Assembly: GCF_034111725.1 (NCBI RefSeq)
Contig: NZ_JAWUWR010000043.1
Coordinates: forward strand, 33,749-97,748
From: Thalassolituus sp034111725
Lineage (GTDB): Bacteria; Pseudomonadota; Gammaproteobacteria; Pseudomonadales; Oceanobacteraceae
DNA: 64,000 nt
Direction of reading: 5' to 3'
This document shows, piece after piece, positions 33,479-42,658 of the stretch. Every line of letters starts with the position of its first letter. Position 1 is the stretch's first letter. The translations under genes and the position numbers were made by a program. The notes below the pieces were generated by a model, which saw only the letters and a list, made by a program, of their open reading frames with translations, was not told the DNA's origin and searched no databases.

Positions 33479-33982
33479 ATGGTGATTGGCGAGGGGCTTT
33501 GCCCCTTTGCCCGTCCCGTTTTCGACTCCCTCTTAATTGAAGTTTGCGATTCCTCTGATGCCGGTGATGTTACCGGTGCGTTTATGGATTTATTGCAACG
33601 AGTTGCGGAAGCTGAACCCGCAGAGCTGCCCACCGCTCTTTTTGTTATGCCCAATGTGTTTGCTGATTTCGATGAATATTGGAATTGGACGGCTATTTGC
33701 GATAATTTGTTAGCCCAAATGCGGTACGAGGGCCTTATTCAATTGGCTACGTTTCACCCTCAATATTTGTTTGAAGGTGAAGATGAAGATGACGCTAGCC
33801 ACTACAGCAATCGCTCGCCTTACCCTATGTTGCACTTGATTCGCGAGGTTGATATTGAAGCCGCCTTGTTGCAAGTTAGCCATCCAGAGCGTATTCCCGA
33901 ACGTAATCGTCAACATTTGCGACGTATTGGTGTAGAAGGACTGTTACAAATCGTGCCAAGTCTGGCAAAATCACGCCCTTAA
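33479..33982 (+). CDS. DUF1415 family protein, start uncertain
   Basis: The 167-residue reading contains the DUF1415 hallmarks: GLCPFARPVF near the start, TALFVMPNVFADFDEYWNW, LATFHPQYLFEG and NRSPYPMLHLIREVDIE. The function is unknown. Family members begin with ~15 more residues (a TRxWVexxVIGLNLCPFA-like segment). Here the matching upstream codons (LTREWVSLMVIG) are in frame back to 33410 but have no ATG, GTG or TTG. ATA at 33431, eight bases after AAGGAG and overlapping the hup stop, sits where a start would be expected. The true start may therefore be non-canonical. Confidence 0.8.
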   Translation: MVIGEGLCPFARPVFDSLLIEVCDSSDAGDVTGAFMDLLQRVAEAEPAELPTALFVMPNVFADFDEYWNWTAICDNLLAQMRYEGLIQLATFHPQYLFEGEDEDDASHYSNRSPYPMLHLIREVDIEAALLQVSHPERIPERNRQHLRRIGVEGLLQIVPSLAKSRP

Positions 33983-34003
33983 CATTCCTGAGGATCGTTT
34001 GTC

Positions 34004-34372
34004 ATGATCAAGTTTCGCCTGTTACTCTGGGCACTCGCACTGCTAATGAAGAAGGCTGCTAAGAAAAATCCAGACTTCCAACAACAATTGGAAGGTAAGG
34101 ATTTTGCCTTTCAATTACAAACAGTCGACGGTGCAGTTGTTCGCCAATACCGAGTGCTGAACAATACGATTCGCAGTAAAGGCAAAGCCCATAAGTTGCC
34201 AGCATTTACCATAGCGTTTCGCGATGCGGATATCGGTTTGAAAGTTTTAACATCTAAGAATCCGAATGCGTTTATGAAAGCCATTCAGGATAAAGATGTG
34301 GTTATTAGCGGCGATCTATCGCTTGTTATGTGGTTCCAAGGTATTAGTAAATACTTAAAGCCAAGTAAGTAA
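34004..34372 (+). CDS. SCP2-like sterol carrier domain protein
   Basis: The 122-residue protein resembles a small SCP2 lipid-binding domain: FAFQLQTVDGAVVRQYRV, a strand LPAFTIAFRDAD, then KNPNAFMKAIQDKDVVISGD and a final LVMWFQGISKYLKP. A hydrophobic N-terminus (residues 3-15) may touch the membrane. It follows DUF1415 by 21 bases and precedes the symporter gene. The ligand is unknown and the call rests on pattern only. Confidence 0.65.
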   Translation: MIKFRLLLWALALLMKKAAKKNPDFQQQLEGKDFAFQLQTVDGAVVRQYRVLNNTIRSKGKAHKLPAFTIAFRDADIGLKVLTSKNPNAFMKAIQDKDVVISGDLSLVMWFQGISKYLKPSK

Positions 34373-34401
34373 ATTCATTCTACCCCGAAGGAGATCGAGC
34401 G

Positions 34402-35673
34402 ATGACACTCACAAAGCAGATTCTGCTGGCGATGGTCGCGGCGATACTCCTTGGTGGGCTAGCCCAGCAATTGCTGGCGATGCCCAACCTCTACGAGCCT
34501 CTGCGCTATGTTCTAGATGATGTTTTATTAGGCGGTGTTTTTGCACTCGCGGGTAAGATCTTCGTTGCTAGCTTAAAGTTACTGGTTGTTCCGTTGGTTT
34601 TTGTGTCGCTTGTCTGCGGTGTTTGCCACTTGAGAGATCAGAGCACGCTTGGCTGGCTGAGCCTTAAAACTATCCTTCTCTATCTGGCCACGACAGCGAT
34701 TGCGATTACCATTGCTCTGACGATGGCGACGCTAGTTGGCCCGGGCAAGGGTATCGATTTAGTTACCGAGACAACGTTCTCACCGCCTGCCGCTATGCCT
34801 CTGCTGGATGTACTGGTAAATATTTTCCCAACCAATCCATTCAAGGCGATGGTTGATGGCAATATGCTACAAGTCATTGTTTTTGCATTGCTTATTGGCT
34901 TGGCTATTGGTCGTAGTGGGGTTGCAGGGGAGCGAATAGGCCACCAGTTTAACGACTGGAATGAGATTTTAATGACCTTGATTTCACTGCTCATGAAGTT
35001 CGCGCCGTACGGTGTGTTCAGCTTGTTATTTGTGTTATTTGCCAAACAAGGTTTGGGCGCTATCAGCGATCTCGCAGTCTATATGCTGACCGTGATTGCT
35101 GTATTGCTTATTCATGGCCTGATCGTTTATCCGCTTATTTTACGCGTCTTTACTGGACTTTCTCCCTTTGTCTTTCTCGCCAAAATGAGTCACGTGCAAT
35201 TGTTCGCCTTCAGTACCGCGTCGAGTAATGCGACCTTACCGGTAACGATGAAAACTGTGGAAGAGGGCTTAGGCGTGCAAAAGCGGGTGGCATCGTTCGC
35301 CCTACCGATGGGGGCCACCATTAACATGGACGGTACGGCCATCATGCAGGGCGTTGCGACCGTTTTTATTTCTCAAGCCTTTGGTTTAGAACTCACCATA
35401 GGCAATTTTGTCATGGTCATTGTGACCGCGACATTAGCCTCTATCGGTACTGCGGGTGTGCCCGGAGTAGGCTTAGTGACTCTTGCTTTGGTTTTGCAGC
35501 AAGTTGGCTTGCCGGTTGAAGGTATTGCTTTGATTATTGGCGTCGATCGCTTGTTAGATATGATTCGCACCGCAGTTAATGTGACGGGTGATGCGATGGT
35601 GTCAGTTGTGGTGGCGCGCAGTGAAGGTGCTCTCGATGAAGCCTGCTATTATGACCAGCAGGCTTCTTCATAA
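34402..35673 (+). CDS. Dicarboxylate/amino acid:cation symporter (DAACS family)
   Basis: The 423-residue transporter shows the family signatures ASSNATLPVTMKTVEEGLGV (serine-rich hairpin), MGATINMDGTAIMQG (NMDGT substrate/Na+ site), GTAGVPGVGLVTLAL (second hairpin) and DRLLDMIRTAVNVTGD. It takes up glutamate, aspartate or C4-dicarboxylates with Na+ or H+. AAGGAG precedes the ATG. Exact substrate is undetermined. Confidence 0.92.
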   Translation: MTLTKQILLAMVAAILLGGLAQQLLAMPNLYEPLRYVLDDVLLGGVFALAGKIFVASLKLLVVPLVFVSLVCGVCHLRDQSTLGWLSLKTILLYLATTAIAITIALTMATLVGPGKGIDLVTETTFSPPAAMPLLDVLVNIFPTNPFKAMVDGNMLQVIVFALLIGLAIGRSGVAGERIGHQFNDWNEILMTLISLLMKFAPYGVFSLLFVLFAKQGLGAISDLAVYMLTVIAVLLIHGLIVYPLILRVFTGLSPFVFLAKMSHVQLFAFSTASSNATLPVTMKTVEEGLGVQKRVASFALPMGATINMDGTAIMQGVATVFISQAFGLELTIGNFVMVIVTATLASIGTAGVPGVGLVTLALVLQQVGLPVEGIALIIGVDRLLDMIRTAVNVTGDAMVSVVVARSEGALDEACYYDQQASS

Positions 35674-35687
35674 TTTAAGGTAGGGTT

Positions 35688-36479
35688 ATGCCAGTAGTAC
35701 ATAGTCGGGCGGTCGGCATGTTGAGTGGATTGCTGATGTCCGTCGGTGTTTTTGCCATAGAGCCAGTGCAATCCGCTGCGCCAACGTTTTATCCGGCAAA
35801 TTCATCATCGGCACTCGCGGTTAACGAGGGTATCGAGACGCCTTTAGAGACGATTGATCTTGCAGGCGATGCGATTCGTCTTTCAGGATTGAATGGTCTT
35901 GCCGAGCAAGTGCGTAACGTCGCGCAACAGGTACTGAATCTGCGTGCCGTTCCCATTGGTCGTCAATATGATGTCGCTGGCAGTCTAGCTCAACGTTGGG
36001 CTCCGTTGAATGTGCAGCGCGTATTGCGAAGTGAATTTGAAGTGCTGAGTGATCTGCATCAGCAAGAAATTCTTACCGCTTTAGCGGCGCCATCTGTTGA
36101 GCGTGCACGTACTCTTGAGTTGGAAGCGATTGCCTCGCAAAGCAGTGCCGAGTTTCGTGATTATATGTCGCGTTTACGCGGCCAAGCGCCAGCGGTATCT
36201 CGATCTGACTTGATTTCACAGTTGGATGAGGCGCAGCATTTTTCATCCATGATGGTACTTGCTCGTAATGCAGCTTATCCCGTGTTGCGGGAACATTTAA
36301 AAGATTGGCAACCCGCAGCAAATTGGGCGGCTAATACGCAAACTCAGACTCGTGAATTTTTGTTTTACGTGCACCGCCATACTAGTAATGAGCAATTACG
36401 AGAATTAATTACTCAGTGGCAGACGCCCGCGCTGCAACGATGGCTGCGGCAGTTAGAACCTAAGCTCAAGGCTTTGTGA
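35688..36479 (+). CDS. Hypothetical secreted protein
   Basis: I do not recognise this 263-residue protein. A likely signal peptide (hydrophobic stretch about residues 8-24, cleavage near QSAAP) is followed by a mostly alpha-helical, glutamine- and arginine-rich region with no cysteines or catalytic motif visible. It starts 15 bases after the symporter stop with TAAGGTAGGG upstream, so it is probably in the same transcript, which ends at the terminator just downstream. A periplasmic accessory role is conceivable but unsupported. Confidence 0.65.
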   Translation: MPVVHSRAVGMLSGLLMSVGVFAIEPVQSAAPTFYPANSSSALAVNEGIETPLETIDLAGDAIRLSGLNGLAEQVRNVAQQVLNLRAVPIGRQYDVAGSLAQRWAPLNVQRVLRSEFEVLSDLHQQEILTALAAPSVERARTLELEAIASQSSAEFRDYMSRLRGQAPAVSRSDLISQLDEAQHFSSMMVLARNAAYPVLREHLKDWQPAANWAANTQTQTREFLFYVHRHTSNEQLRELITQWQTPALQRWLRQLEPKLKAL

Positions 36480-36490
36480 TATATAGCCAT

Positions 36491-36522
36491 AAAAAAAGCG
36501 GATGATTTATCCGCTTTTTTTT
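36491..36522. terminator. Bidirectional rho-independent terminator
   Basis: AAAAAAAGCGGAT pairs with ATCCGCTTTTTTT around GATT-type loop bases, with A- and T-runs on both sides. It separates the converging secreted-protein and HDOD genes and can serve both. Confidence 0.92.
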
Positions 36523-36538
36523 GCTCTTGAATACTTAA

Positions 36539-37942
36539 CTATGAGGCTGCATTGAGCATGCTTACCAGTTCGTTAAGATCATCTAAACGTTCCAATACTG
36601 ACTGAGTGACCTCATCGACGGCTTCTTCGCTGAGATTAATGTCATCGAGCATAGCGATTGGCGCTTGTTCAAATGGGCCATCACCAAAGCCGTGACGTCG
36701 AAGGCTTCGAATTGCTACATAGAGTATGTTGGCATACATAGCATGTTCACCATCGTATTTAGGGTTATGGTGCTGGCGAATCGCGGTTACTAGTTCTTCT
36801 GGCATTTGCCATTGTTGCATTAAACAAGCGGCGCACTGTTCGCGCGTCATGCCGAGTAAATACCGTTCAACATAAAATCGGTTGATGTGCGGATTCGCTT
36901 CGATATGGCGATTCACTAGTGAAAACTGCGGTGGGAATACTTGCCCTAAAATTAAGAAACCGAAGTTATGCAACAAGCCACATAAATAGGCTAAACCTTG
37001 GCTGGGCCGACCCTTTGCCGGCATGCGGCGCACCAGTTCGCCACACAAAGTAGCCGTAACAATGGCTTGCTGCCAGAAGGGCGCATAGCCATGTGGGCCC
37101 TCTTTCGGCACCGCCAGTGTGCGCCCGAGAGCCAGTCCTAGTGCTAAGTTAATGACAAGATCAAATCCAAGTACACGAATAACGGCTTCTTCAACCGTTT
37201 TCACTTCGCCACGAACACCGTAGTAGGGTGAACGAGCCCAGCTAATGACTTGCGCTGACATGCCTGGGTCTAATTCCACTGTGTGGGAAAGCGACTGGGT
37301 GTCGGCATTAGGATCGACTCTTAGCTCAATAATGCGCCGCGCGGTTTCTGGCAGCGGTGGTAAATCGAGAGTCTCTTCCAAGCGCTGGCGAATGCGCTTA
37401 GGAGTAAATTGGCGAATCGCCGAGTTCACATCATCGAGGTCTTGCTCGGCATTGTTGTCTAGTACTTCTGGCTGTAAAGGTGCGGTGTAGCAACCGATAT
37501 GTGAGCTGGTGGTTAGTGCCTTGAATTGGTCCATGGGTAACTTCAGCCATTCATGACTGGCACCCGAAACAATGAACAACTCATCTTGTTTCAACAAGGC
37601 CTCGTCGACCATGCTTTCTAATGAGGTTACTTGCGGTAGCGCGGGCATTTCATCAAGACCGTACTGCTCTTTTATGCGATCCAGCTCTTTTTGAGTGAGT
37701 GCAATAAATTGGCGGCCAAACGCTAACGACAGTTGGCTAAGATCGAGCATACGGTTGCCAGGAATAACGACCTGAATTTTGCCCAGATCATCTTTCAAGA
37801 ACACAACGTTAGCGACCTTGGATGAATATGACGCTGGAGGATTGCTTTGCATAATTTCGAACAGTTCCTGGTCGTCGGTATGACTGTAGGTGATGCTCCA
37901 GTCGTCCAGCACTTTTAGCACCGCTGCGGGTATGGCGGACAT
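36539..37942 (-). CDS. YbaK-like domain fused to HDOD signalling domain
   Basis: The 467-residue protein has an N-terminal part (about 1-160) resembling YbaK/ProX aminoacyl-tRNA deacylases: SYSSKVANVVFLKDDLGKIQ, IPGNRMLDLSQL and FIVSGASHEWLKL. From about residue 185 it has an HDOD domain (LPPLPETARRIIELRVDPNA, then LCGLLHNFGFLILGQVFPP). HDOD proteins are catalytically silent relatives of HD phosphohydrolases that act in signalling. Such fusions occur in Pseudomonas relatives. Function unknown; cytoplasmic. Confidence 0.82.
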   Translation of the reverse strand: MSAIPAAVLKVLDDWSITYSHTDDQELFEIMQSNPPASYSSKVANVVFLKDDLGKIQVVIPGNRMLDLSQLSLAFGRQFIALTQKELDRIKEQYGLDEMPALPQVTSLESMVDEALLKQDELFIVSGASHEWLKLPMDQFKALTTSSHIGCYTAPLQPEVLDNNAEQDLDDVNSAIRQFTPKRIRQRLEETLDLPPLPETARRIIELRVDPNADTQSLSHTVELDPGMSAQVISWARSPYYGVRGEVKTVEEAVIRVLGFDLVINLALGLALGRTLAVPKEGPHGYAPFWQQAIVTATLCGELVRRMPAKGRPSQGLAYLCGLLHNFGFLILGQVFPPQFSLVNRHIEANPHINRFYVERYLLGMTREQCAACLMQQWQMPEELVTAIRQHHNPKYDGEHAMYANILYVAIRSLRRHGFGDGPFEQAPIAMLDDINLSEEAVDEVTQSVLERLDDLNELVSMLNAAS

Positions 37943-38020
37943 AGAGGGAGTCCTTACAGTTAAGTTAAATCGTGAATCTAACTATAGTCGAGGATTTGTT
38001 ACTTGGTGGGAAATTAGCGA

Positions 38021-40099
38021 TCAAACAGAGGCGAAACGTTCAGCGTCTCCGAGCCAGCGTTGAATCAAGGGCTCAACGGCGTGTGGTAGTTGATACCAAA
38101 GCTGTTCTGCCATGGTTTGCACTTGTGGTAGTAGCTCTGCATCGCGCATGAGATCGGCAACGCGCAGCATTTGTAATCCCGTTTGGCGAGTACCAAGCAT
38201 CTCACCTGGGCCGCGAATTTGTAGGTCTTGTTCGGCAATATAAAAGCCATCCTGGCTATCGCGTAACACCTGAATGCGCTGCTTACTGGTGAACGATAGT
38301 GGATTTTTATACAACAACACACAATGGCTGCGCGCGCTGCCACGACCCACTCGCCCGCGCAATTGATGCAGTTGCGCCAAGCCCAGCCGCTCAGGGTTTT
38401 CGATAATCATAAGGCTGGCGTTAGGCACGTCCACACCGACCTCAATGACAGTCGTCGCGACCAGTAGATCTAACTCATGCGCCTTAAAGCTGGCCATCAC
38501 ATCGGCTTTTTCTTTCGGTTTCATGCGTCCATGTACCAGCCCGATGCGCAGATGGGGTAAAGCTTCACGTAGTTCGGCGGCGGTATTTTCTGCCGCTTGG
38601 CATTGCAGGGTTTCGCTCTCTTCGATCAGTGTACAGACCCAATACGCTTGAGCACCTTCGGCACAAGCATTATTGACCCGCTCAATGACTTCAGGCCGAC
38701 GCTGATCCGATATCGCGACTGTCGTGATTGGGCTACGGCCGGGCGGCAACTCGTCAATAATGGATGTGTCTAGATCCGCGTATGCGCTCATGGCCAGCGT
38801 TCGAGGAATAGGCGTGGCGGTCATAATGAGCTGATGCGGTGCGATATTTAAATGGGCGCCTTTTTCGCGTAGAGCTAAGCGCTGATGGACACCAAAGCGA
38901 TGCTGCTCATCGATAATGACTAAGCCAAGGCGGGAGAAGTGCACATCGTCTTGAAATAAGGCATGAGTACCAATCACTAGCTGCGCGCTGCCATCAGCAA
39001 TGGCCTCTTGGGCTTGGATGCGTGCTTTGCCTTTAATCTTGCCCGCCAACCAGCCAACCTGAATGCCTAACGGTTCAAACCACCCAGTTAAGTTTTGCAG
39101 ATGTTGCTCGGCTAAGATCTCGGTGGGTGCCATGAGCGCAACCTGATATCCGGCTTCGAGCAAGTCGCACGCAGCAAGTGCGGCCACTAAGGTCTTGCCA
39201 GAGCCAACATCACCTTGCACTAAGCGCAGCATAGGGTAGGGGTTTTCGAGATCTGCGGTGATCTCAGCGGTCACCCGTTGTTGTGCATTGGTCGGTTTGA
39301 AGGGTAAAGCAGCCAGCAGTTTATTGCGTAAGGTATGCTGACTAATGACCGCTGGCGCCTGATCCGCTTGTACCTGAGCACGCAACTTATGCAGCGATAA
39401 CTGGTGGGCCAATAGTTCTTCTAAAATCAGGCGTTTTTGTGCCGGATGCAGTCCGAGCATGAGGCGGTTTAAATCCGTGCCACTAGGTGGTTGATGCAAG
39501 AACAGCAAGGCTTGGCTTAATGTTGGTAAACGCCAATGGTGTAACCAATCGGCGGGTAATAGATCAGGCAGATCGACCTCTTGCTGCGCGAGTAGCTCAG
39601 TTGCTTGTTCGTGCAGTAATCGTAGTCGTTGCTGGCTAATGCCATCGGTTGCTGGGTAGACGGGCGTTAGTTTGGCTTCCAGTTCGGGGGGATCGTCGTC
39701 GCGCACCACCGAGTATTCAGGGTGATAAATCTCTAAGCCACTGGCTCCGCGTCGCGGTTCACCATAGCAACGTAATGTTGCACCTACCGCCATTTGATTC
39801 TTTTGCGCGGCGTTGAAATGATAAAAACGCAGACTCACGGTACCACTTTGATCTTGCAGTTTTACTAATAAACTCCGGCGTTTACCGAACAGGATATTGG
39901 CACCACGGACCTCACCCTGAAACACCGAAGGCGACATAGGCTGTAAAGCGCCAATCGGTGTTATACGACTGCGATCTTCATAGCGAAAGGGTAAGTGGAA
40001 AAACAAATCGGCCAGGGTGTGAATGTGCAGTTTATGCAACTGCTCAGCGAGCTTAGGACCAACGCCCTTGAGCTCGGTGAGTTTGCTTAACTTAGACAT
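38021..40099 (-). CDS. recG: ATP-dependent DNA helicase RecG
   Basis: The 692-residue helicase starts with the helix-hairpin-helix-like TELKGVGPKLAEQL and wedge domain (to about 160). It then shows Walker A QGDVGSGKTLVA, the DExH box IIDEQHRFG, TATPIPRTLAM, and QLRGRVGRG in motif VI. It regresses stalled replication forks. Length matches the family (about 690). It lies 23 bases downstream of oxyR on the same strand, as in Pseudomonas, and is probably cotranscribed. Confidence 0.96.
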   Translation of the reverse strand: MSKLSKLTELKGVGPKLAEQLHKLHIHTLADLFFHLPFRYEDRSRITPIGALQPMSPSVFQGEVRGANILFGKRRSLLVKLQDQSGTVSLRFYHFNAAQKNQMAVGATLRCYGEPRRGASGLEIYHPEYSVVRDDDPPELEAKLTPVYPATDGISQQRLRLLHEQATELLAQQEVDLPDLLPADWLHHWRLPTLSQALLFLHQPPSGTDLNRLMLGLHPAQKRLILEELLAHQLSLHKLRAQVQADQAPAVISQHTLRNKLLAALPFKPTNAQQRVTAEITADLENPYPMLRLVQGDVGSGKTLVAALAACDLLEAGYQVALMAPTEILAEQHLQNLTGWFEPLGIQVGWLAGKIKGKARIQAQEAIADGSAQLVIGTHALFQDDVHFSRLGLVIIDEQHRFGVHQRLALREKGAHLNIAPHQLIMTATPIPRTLAMSAYADLDTSIIDELPPGRSPITTVAISDQRRPEVIERVNNACAEGAQAYWVCTLIEESETLQCQAAENTAAELREALPHLRIGLVHGRMKPKEKADVMASFKAHELDLLVATTVIEVGVDVPNASLMIIENPERLGLAQLHQLRGRVGRGSARSHCVLLYKNPLSFTSKQRIQVLRDSQDGFYIAEQDLQIRGPGEMLGTRQTGLQMLRVADLMRDAELLPQVQTMAEQLWYQLPHAVEPLIQRWLGDAERFASV

Positions 40100-40122
40100 A
40101 AATAGGCTTAGCCATCGACAGC

Positions 40123-41022
40123 TTAGTGTTTAATACGGCATTGTGCCGCGGTGCTAAGCAACAGATCGATCGCTCGTCCGCGTGGGAAGCTGCCGCGCCA
40201 CGCTAAGGCGACGGTACGAAATGGCGCAGGGCTTTCGAACGGGCGTGTCGTAACGAGATTAAGATCTAAATTACTGATCGCAGACTCCGGCAGTACAGTA
40301 ATCCCCAAGCCAGAAGCCACCATGTATTTGAGCGTTTCGAGAGAGCTACCCTCAAGCACGCTGCCAAGGCGTGAATGATGTTTACGATTAAGCGCAGGGC
40401 AGTGTTCGAATACTTGATCGCGGAAGCAGTGCCCTTCGCCAAGCATAAGCAAATCTTCATCGGTGAGCTGCTCTGCCTTGATGGTCTTTTGCTTGGTCCA
40501 TGCGTGCGTCTTCGGCAGCACTACGACAAAGTTTTCGTCGTATAGCGGACGCGTTAATACATCCGTTTCGGTGAAGGGCAGTGCCACTATGATGGCATCA
40601 AGTTCACCATCTCGTAATTGCCGACGTAGCACGCCTGTGTAGTTTTCTTCTAAGTACAAGGGCATAGTGGGCGCTTGTTGGTGGATTTGCGGCACAAGGT
40701 GTGGAAACAAGTACGGGCCAATGGTAAAAATGGCGCCTATCTTGAGAGGCGTTGTGAGTTGGTCTTTGCCGGAGCTCGCGATTTCTTTAATTGCGCGAGA
40801 TTCTTCCAAAACGCGTTGCGCTTGGGCAATAATGCGCTCGCCGAGTGGCGTAACTGTAACCGAGCTTTTACTGCGTTCGAAAATGGCAATATCAAGCTCG
40901 CGTTCTAGTTTTTTGATGGCCACACTCAAGGTCGGTTGGCTTACGTGGCATTTTTCTGCCGCGCGTCCAAAATGATGTTCCTGCGCGAGAGTGATAATGT
41001 ACTTAAGCTCGGTCAGGGTCAT
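40123..41022 (-). CDS. oxyR: Hydrogen-peroxide-sensing regulator OxyR
   Basis: The 299-residue LysR regulator has the N-terminal helix-turn-helix (FGRAAEKCHVSQPTLSVAIK). The peroxide-sensing pair sits in GHCFRDQVFEHC, two cysteines nine positions apart exactly like C199 and C208 of E. coli OxyR, following LMLGEGH. Oxidation to a disulfide activates catalase and peroxidase genes. The recG gene follows closely. Confidence 0.94.
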   Translation of the reverse strand: MTLTELKYIITLAQEHHFGRAAEKCHVSQPTLSVAIKKLERELDIAIFERSKSSVTVTPLGERIIAQAQRVLEESRAIKEIASSGKDQLTTPLKIGAIFTIGPYLFPHLVPQIHQQAPTMPLYLEENYTGVLRRQLRDGELDAIIVALPFTETDVLTRPLYDENFVVVLPKTHAWTKQKTIKAEQLTDEDLLMLGEGHCFRDQVFEHCPALNRKHHSRLGSVLEGSSLETLKYMVASGLGITVLPESAISNLDLNLVTTRPFESPAPFRTVALAWRGSFPRGRAIDLLLSTAAQCRIKH

Positions 41023-41167
41023 GATTGTTACCTTGAATGATTACAAGAAAGTTGATTTATTTTACCTATCTTTGGGCTAGGTTAAAGGCCGTTGACTAGA
41101 ATAAAAAATTATCATTGGACGCACCTTGTTCTGTGGGGCGCCAACTGCCAAAGCGTGGAGGAGTAGC

Positions 41168-42019
41168 ATGGCTCGAATTCTAATAGTGGGAACTGGCGAC
41201 ATCGGTGGTCATCTGGCTGAAACCTTAGTGCAGCAAGGGCATGATGTTTGGGGTATTCGCCGTTCAAATAAACCTGTCGCTGAAGGCGTAACGGTTATTA
41301 GCGCCGATGTTGCCGATGCTGAAACCTTAATTGATTTGCCGACGGAGCTGGATATCGTGGTGTATAGCGTCGCATCGCCGGTATTTTCGAAAGAGGGATA
41401 TCACAATTATTACGTGAAAGGCCTGAAAAACATTTTAAAGGCAGTGAAAGACCAATCACCTAAGCGTGTCATCTTTGTGTCTAGTTCTAGTGTTTATCAT
41501 CAAATGGATGGTGAATGGGTACACGAAACATCAGAAACTAAGCCAGGCAGCTTTGCTGGTAAAGAGATGTTAGCCGCAGAAGAAGCCCTAAACGCTGCAA
41601 ACGTTCCGAGTACTTCAGTACGTTTTACCGGAATTTATGGCCCAGGTCGTACGCGCATGATCGAACAAGCCCGCCACGGTGGTTATTGTGATCCAGAGCC
41701 TGCTGTATGGACTAATCGTATTCATCGCGATGATTGTATCGGCGTACTGAATTTATTGATTAATAAAAGCCTTGCCGGTGAAACACTAGATAACCTGTAT
41801 TTAGCAACCGATGATGAACCAGCTCCATTATTTGATGTACTTGAGTGGATGAAGGATCGCATTGGTGAAGTTGATCCAGATAATGACGTTGGCGAAGTCT
41901 CTCGCCGTGCGAATCGTCGTTGTTCTAATAAACGCTTACGAGCCTTAGGTTACGAATTTAAATTCGTCAATTACCGCGATGGCTATGATGTAATGCTGAA
42001 CGATATGGGCTTGGTTTAA
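41168..42019 (+). CDS. NAD(P)-dependent epimerase-like (SDR) protein
   Basis: The 283-residue protein has an N-terminal dinucleotide motif (ILIVGTGDIGGHLAE), then VIFVSSSSVYH and a TGIYGPGRTRM segment, typical of atypical extended SDRs of the YeeZ type. The classical YxxxK is not obvious; GKEMLAAEEAL stands near its place. GGAGGAGTAGC precedes the ATG at 41168, so a longer reading from 41126 is rejected. It is divergent from oxyR. Substrate unknown. Confidence 0.82.
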   Translation: MARILIVGTGDIGGHLAETLVQQGHDVWGIRRSNKPVAEGVTVISADVADAETLIDLPTELDIVVYSVASPVFSKEGYHNYYVKGLKNILKAVKDQSPKRVIFVSSSSVYHQMDGEWVHETSETKPGSFAGKEMLAAEEALNAANVPSTSVRFTGIYGPGRTRMIEQARHGGYCDPEPAVWTNRIHRDDCIGVLNLLINKSLAGETLDNLYLATDDEPAPLFDVLEWMKDRIGEVDPDNDVGEVSRRANRRCSNKRLRALGYEFKFVNYRDGYDVMLNDMGLV

Positions 42020-42210
42020 GGTCATTCAAACGCTAAAAAACAGCGGCCATTGGCTGGTGCTTTTTATTGGAAGCTCAGTAGCAATTGTTTAAAAGCGTTG
42101 GGGTCATTTTTTACAGTTGGCCTGCGCCTCAAGTTGAGGTGATAACAAATTGCCGATATTGCAAAAATATAATACCGTCAGGGCTTACTCAAGCAGCAAG
42201 GCTAGAAATC

Positions 42211-42591
42211 ATGCGTTACGGATGGATGCTATTAATCGTTGGTTGTTTGAGCGCATGTACGTCGGTGCCGGTGAATCAATCTGTGCGTTACCCTACGGTT
42301 CGTATCGACAATGCCCTCGGAGAATCTGTGAGTGTGTTTATTAGTGATACGATGCGCACGATTGATTATGCCCAAGGTAATTTAATCCCAGCGGGTGACT
42401 CTATAGGTTTTCGCTACGTGCCAAGTAGCTCCGAGCAACCAAAGGCTTTAGATGCATCAATTGCTGCAATGAAAATCATGCTACGGAATGGCTGCAGCCG
42501 TTACCTGAATCGCTATGATTTATTACGGGAGTTCACCTTTGATGGCATCTGGGCGATGACGATTAATAGCGACACGATGAATTGCAATTAA
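42211..42591 (+). CDS. Hypothetical lipoprotein
   Basis: The 126-residue product from the ATG at 42211 starts with a short signal sequence ending in the lipobox LSAC (Cys15), so it is probably a lipid-anchored envelope protein. The mature part has two further cysteines (NGCSR and the C-terminal MNCN), which could form a disulfide. A reading from 42085 would bury the signal sequence and is rejected. No known domain is evident. It is followed by a terminator. Confidence 0.72.
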   Translation: MRYGWMLLIVGCLSACTSVPVNQSVRYPTVRIDNALGESVSVFISDTMRTIDYAQGNLIPAGDSIGFRYVPSSSEQPKALDASIAAMKIMLRNGCSRYLNRYDLLREFTFDGIWAMTINSDTMNCN

Positions 42592-42603
42592 TGATTTTTG
42601 CGC

Positions 42604-42636
42604 AATAAAAAAGGCCTCACTGAGGCCTTTTTTATT
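42604..42636. terminator. Bidirectional rho-independent terminator
   Basis: AATAAAAAAGGCCTCA pairs with TGAGGCCTTTTTTATT as a nearly complete palindrome. It lies between the lipoprotein gene and the converging ridA gene and can end both transcripts. Confidence 0.93.
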
Positions 42637-42658
42637 GCTCTTGATCGACTTTTTGGCT

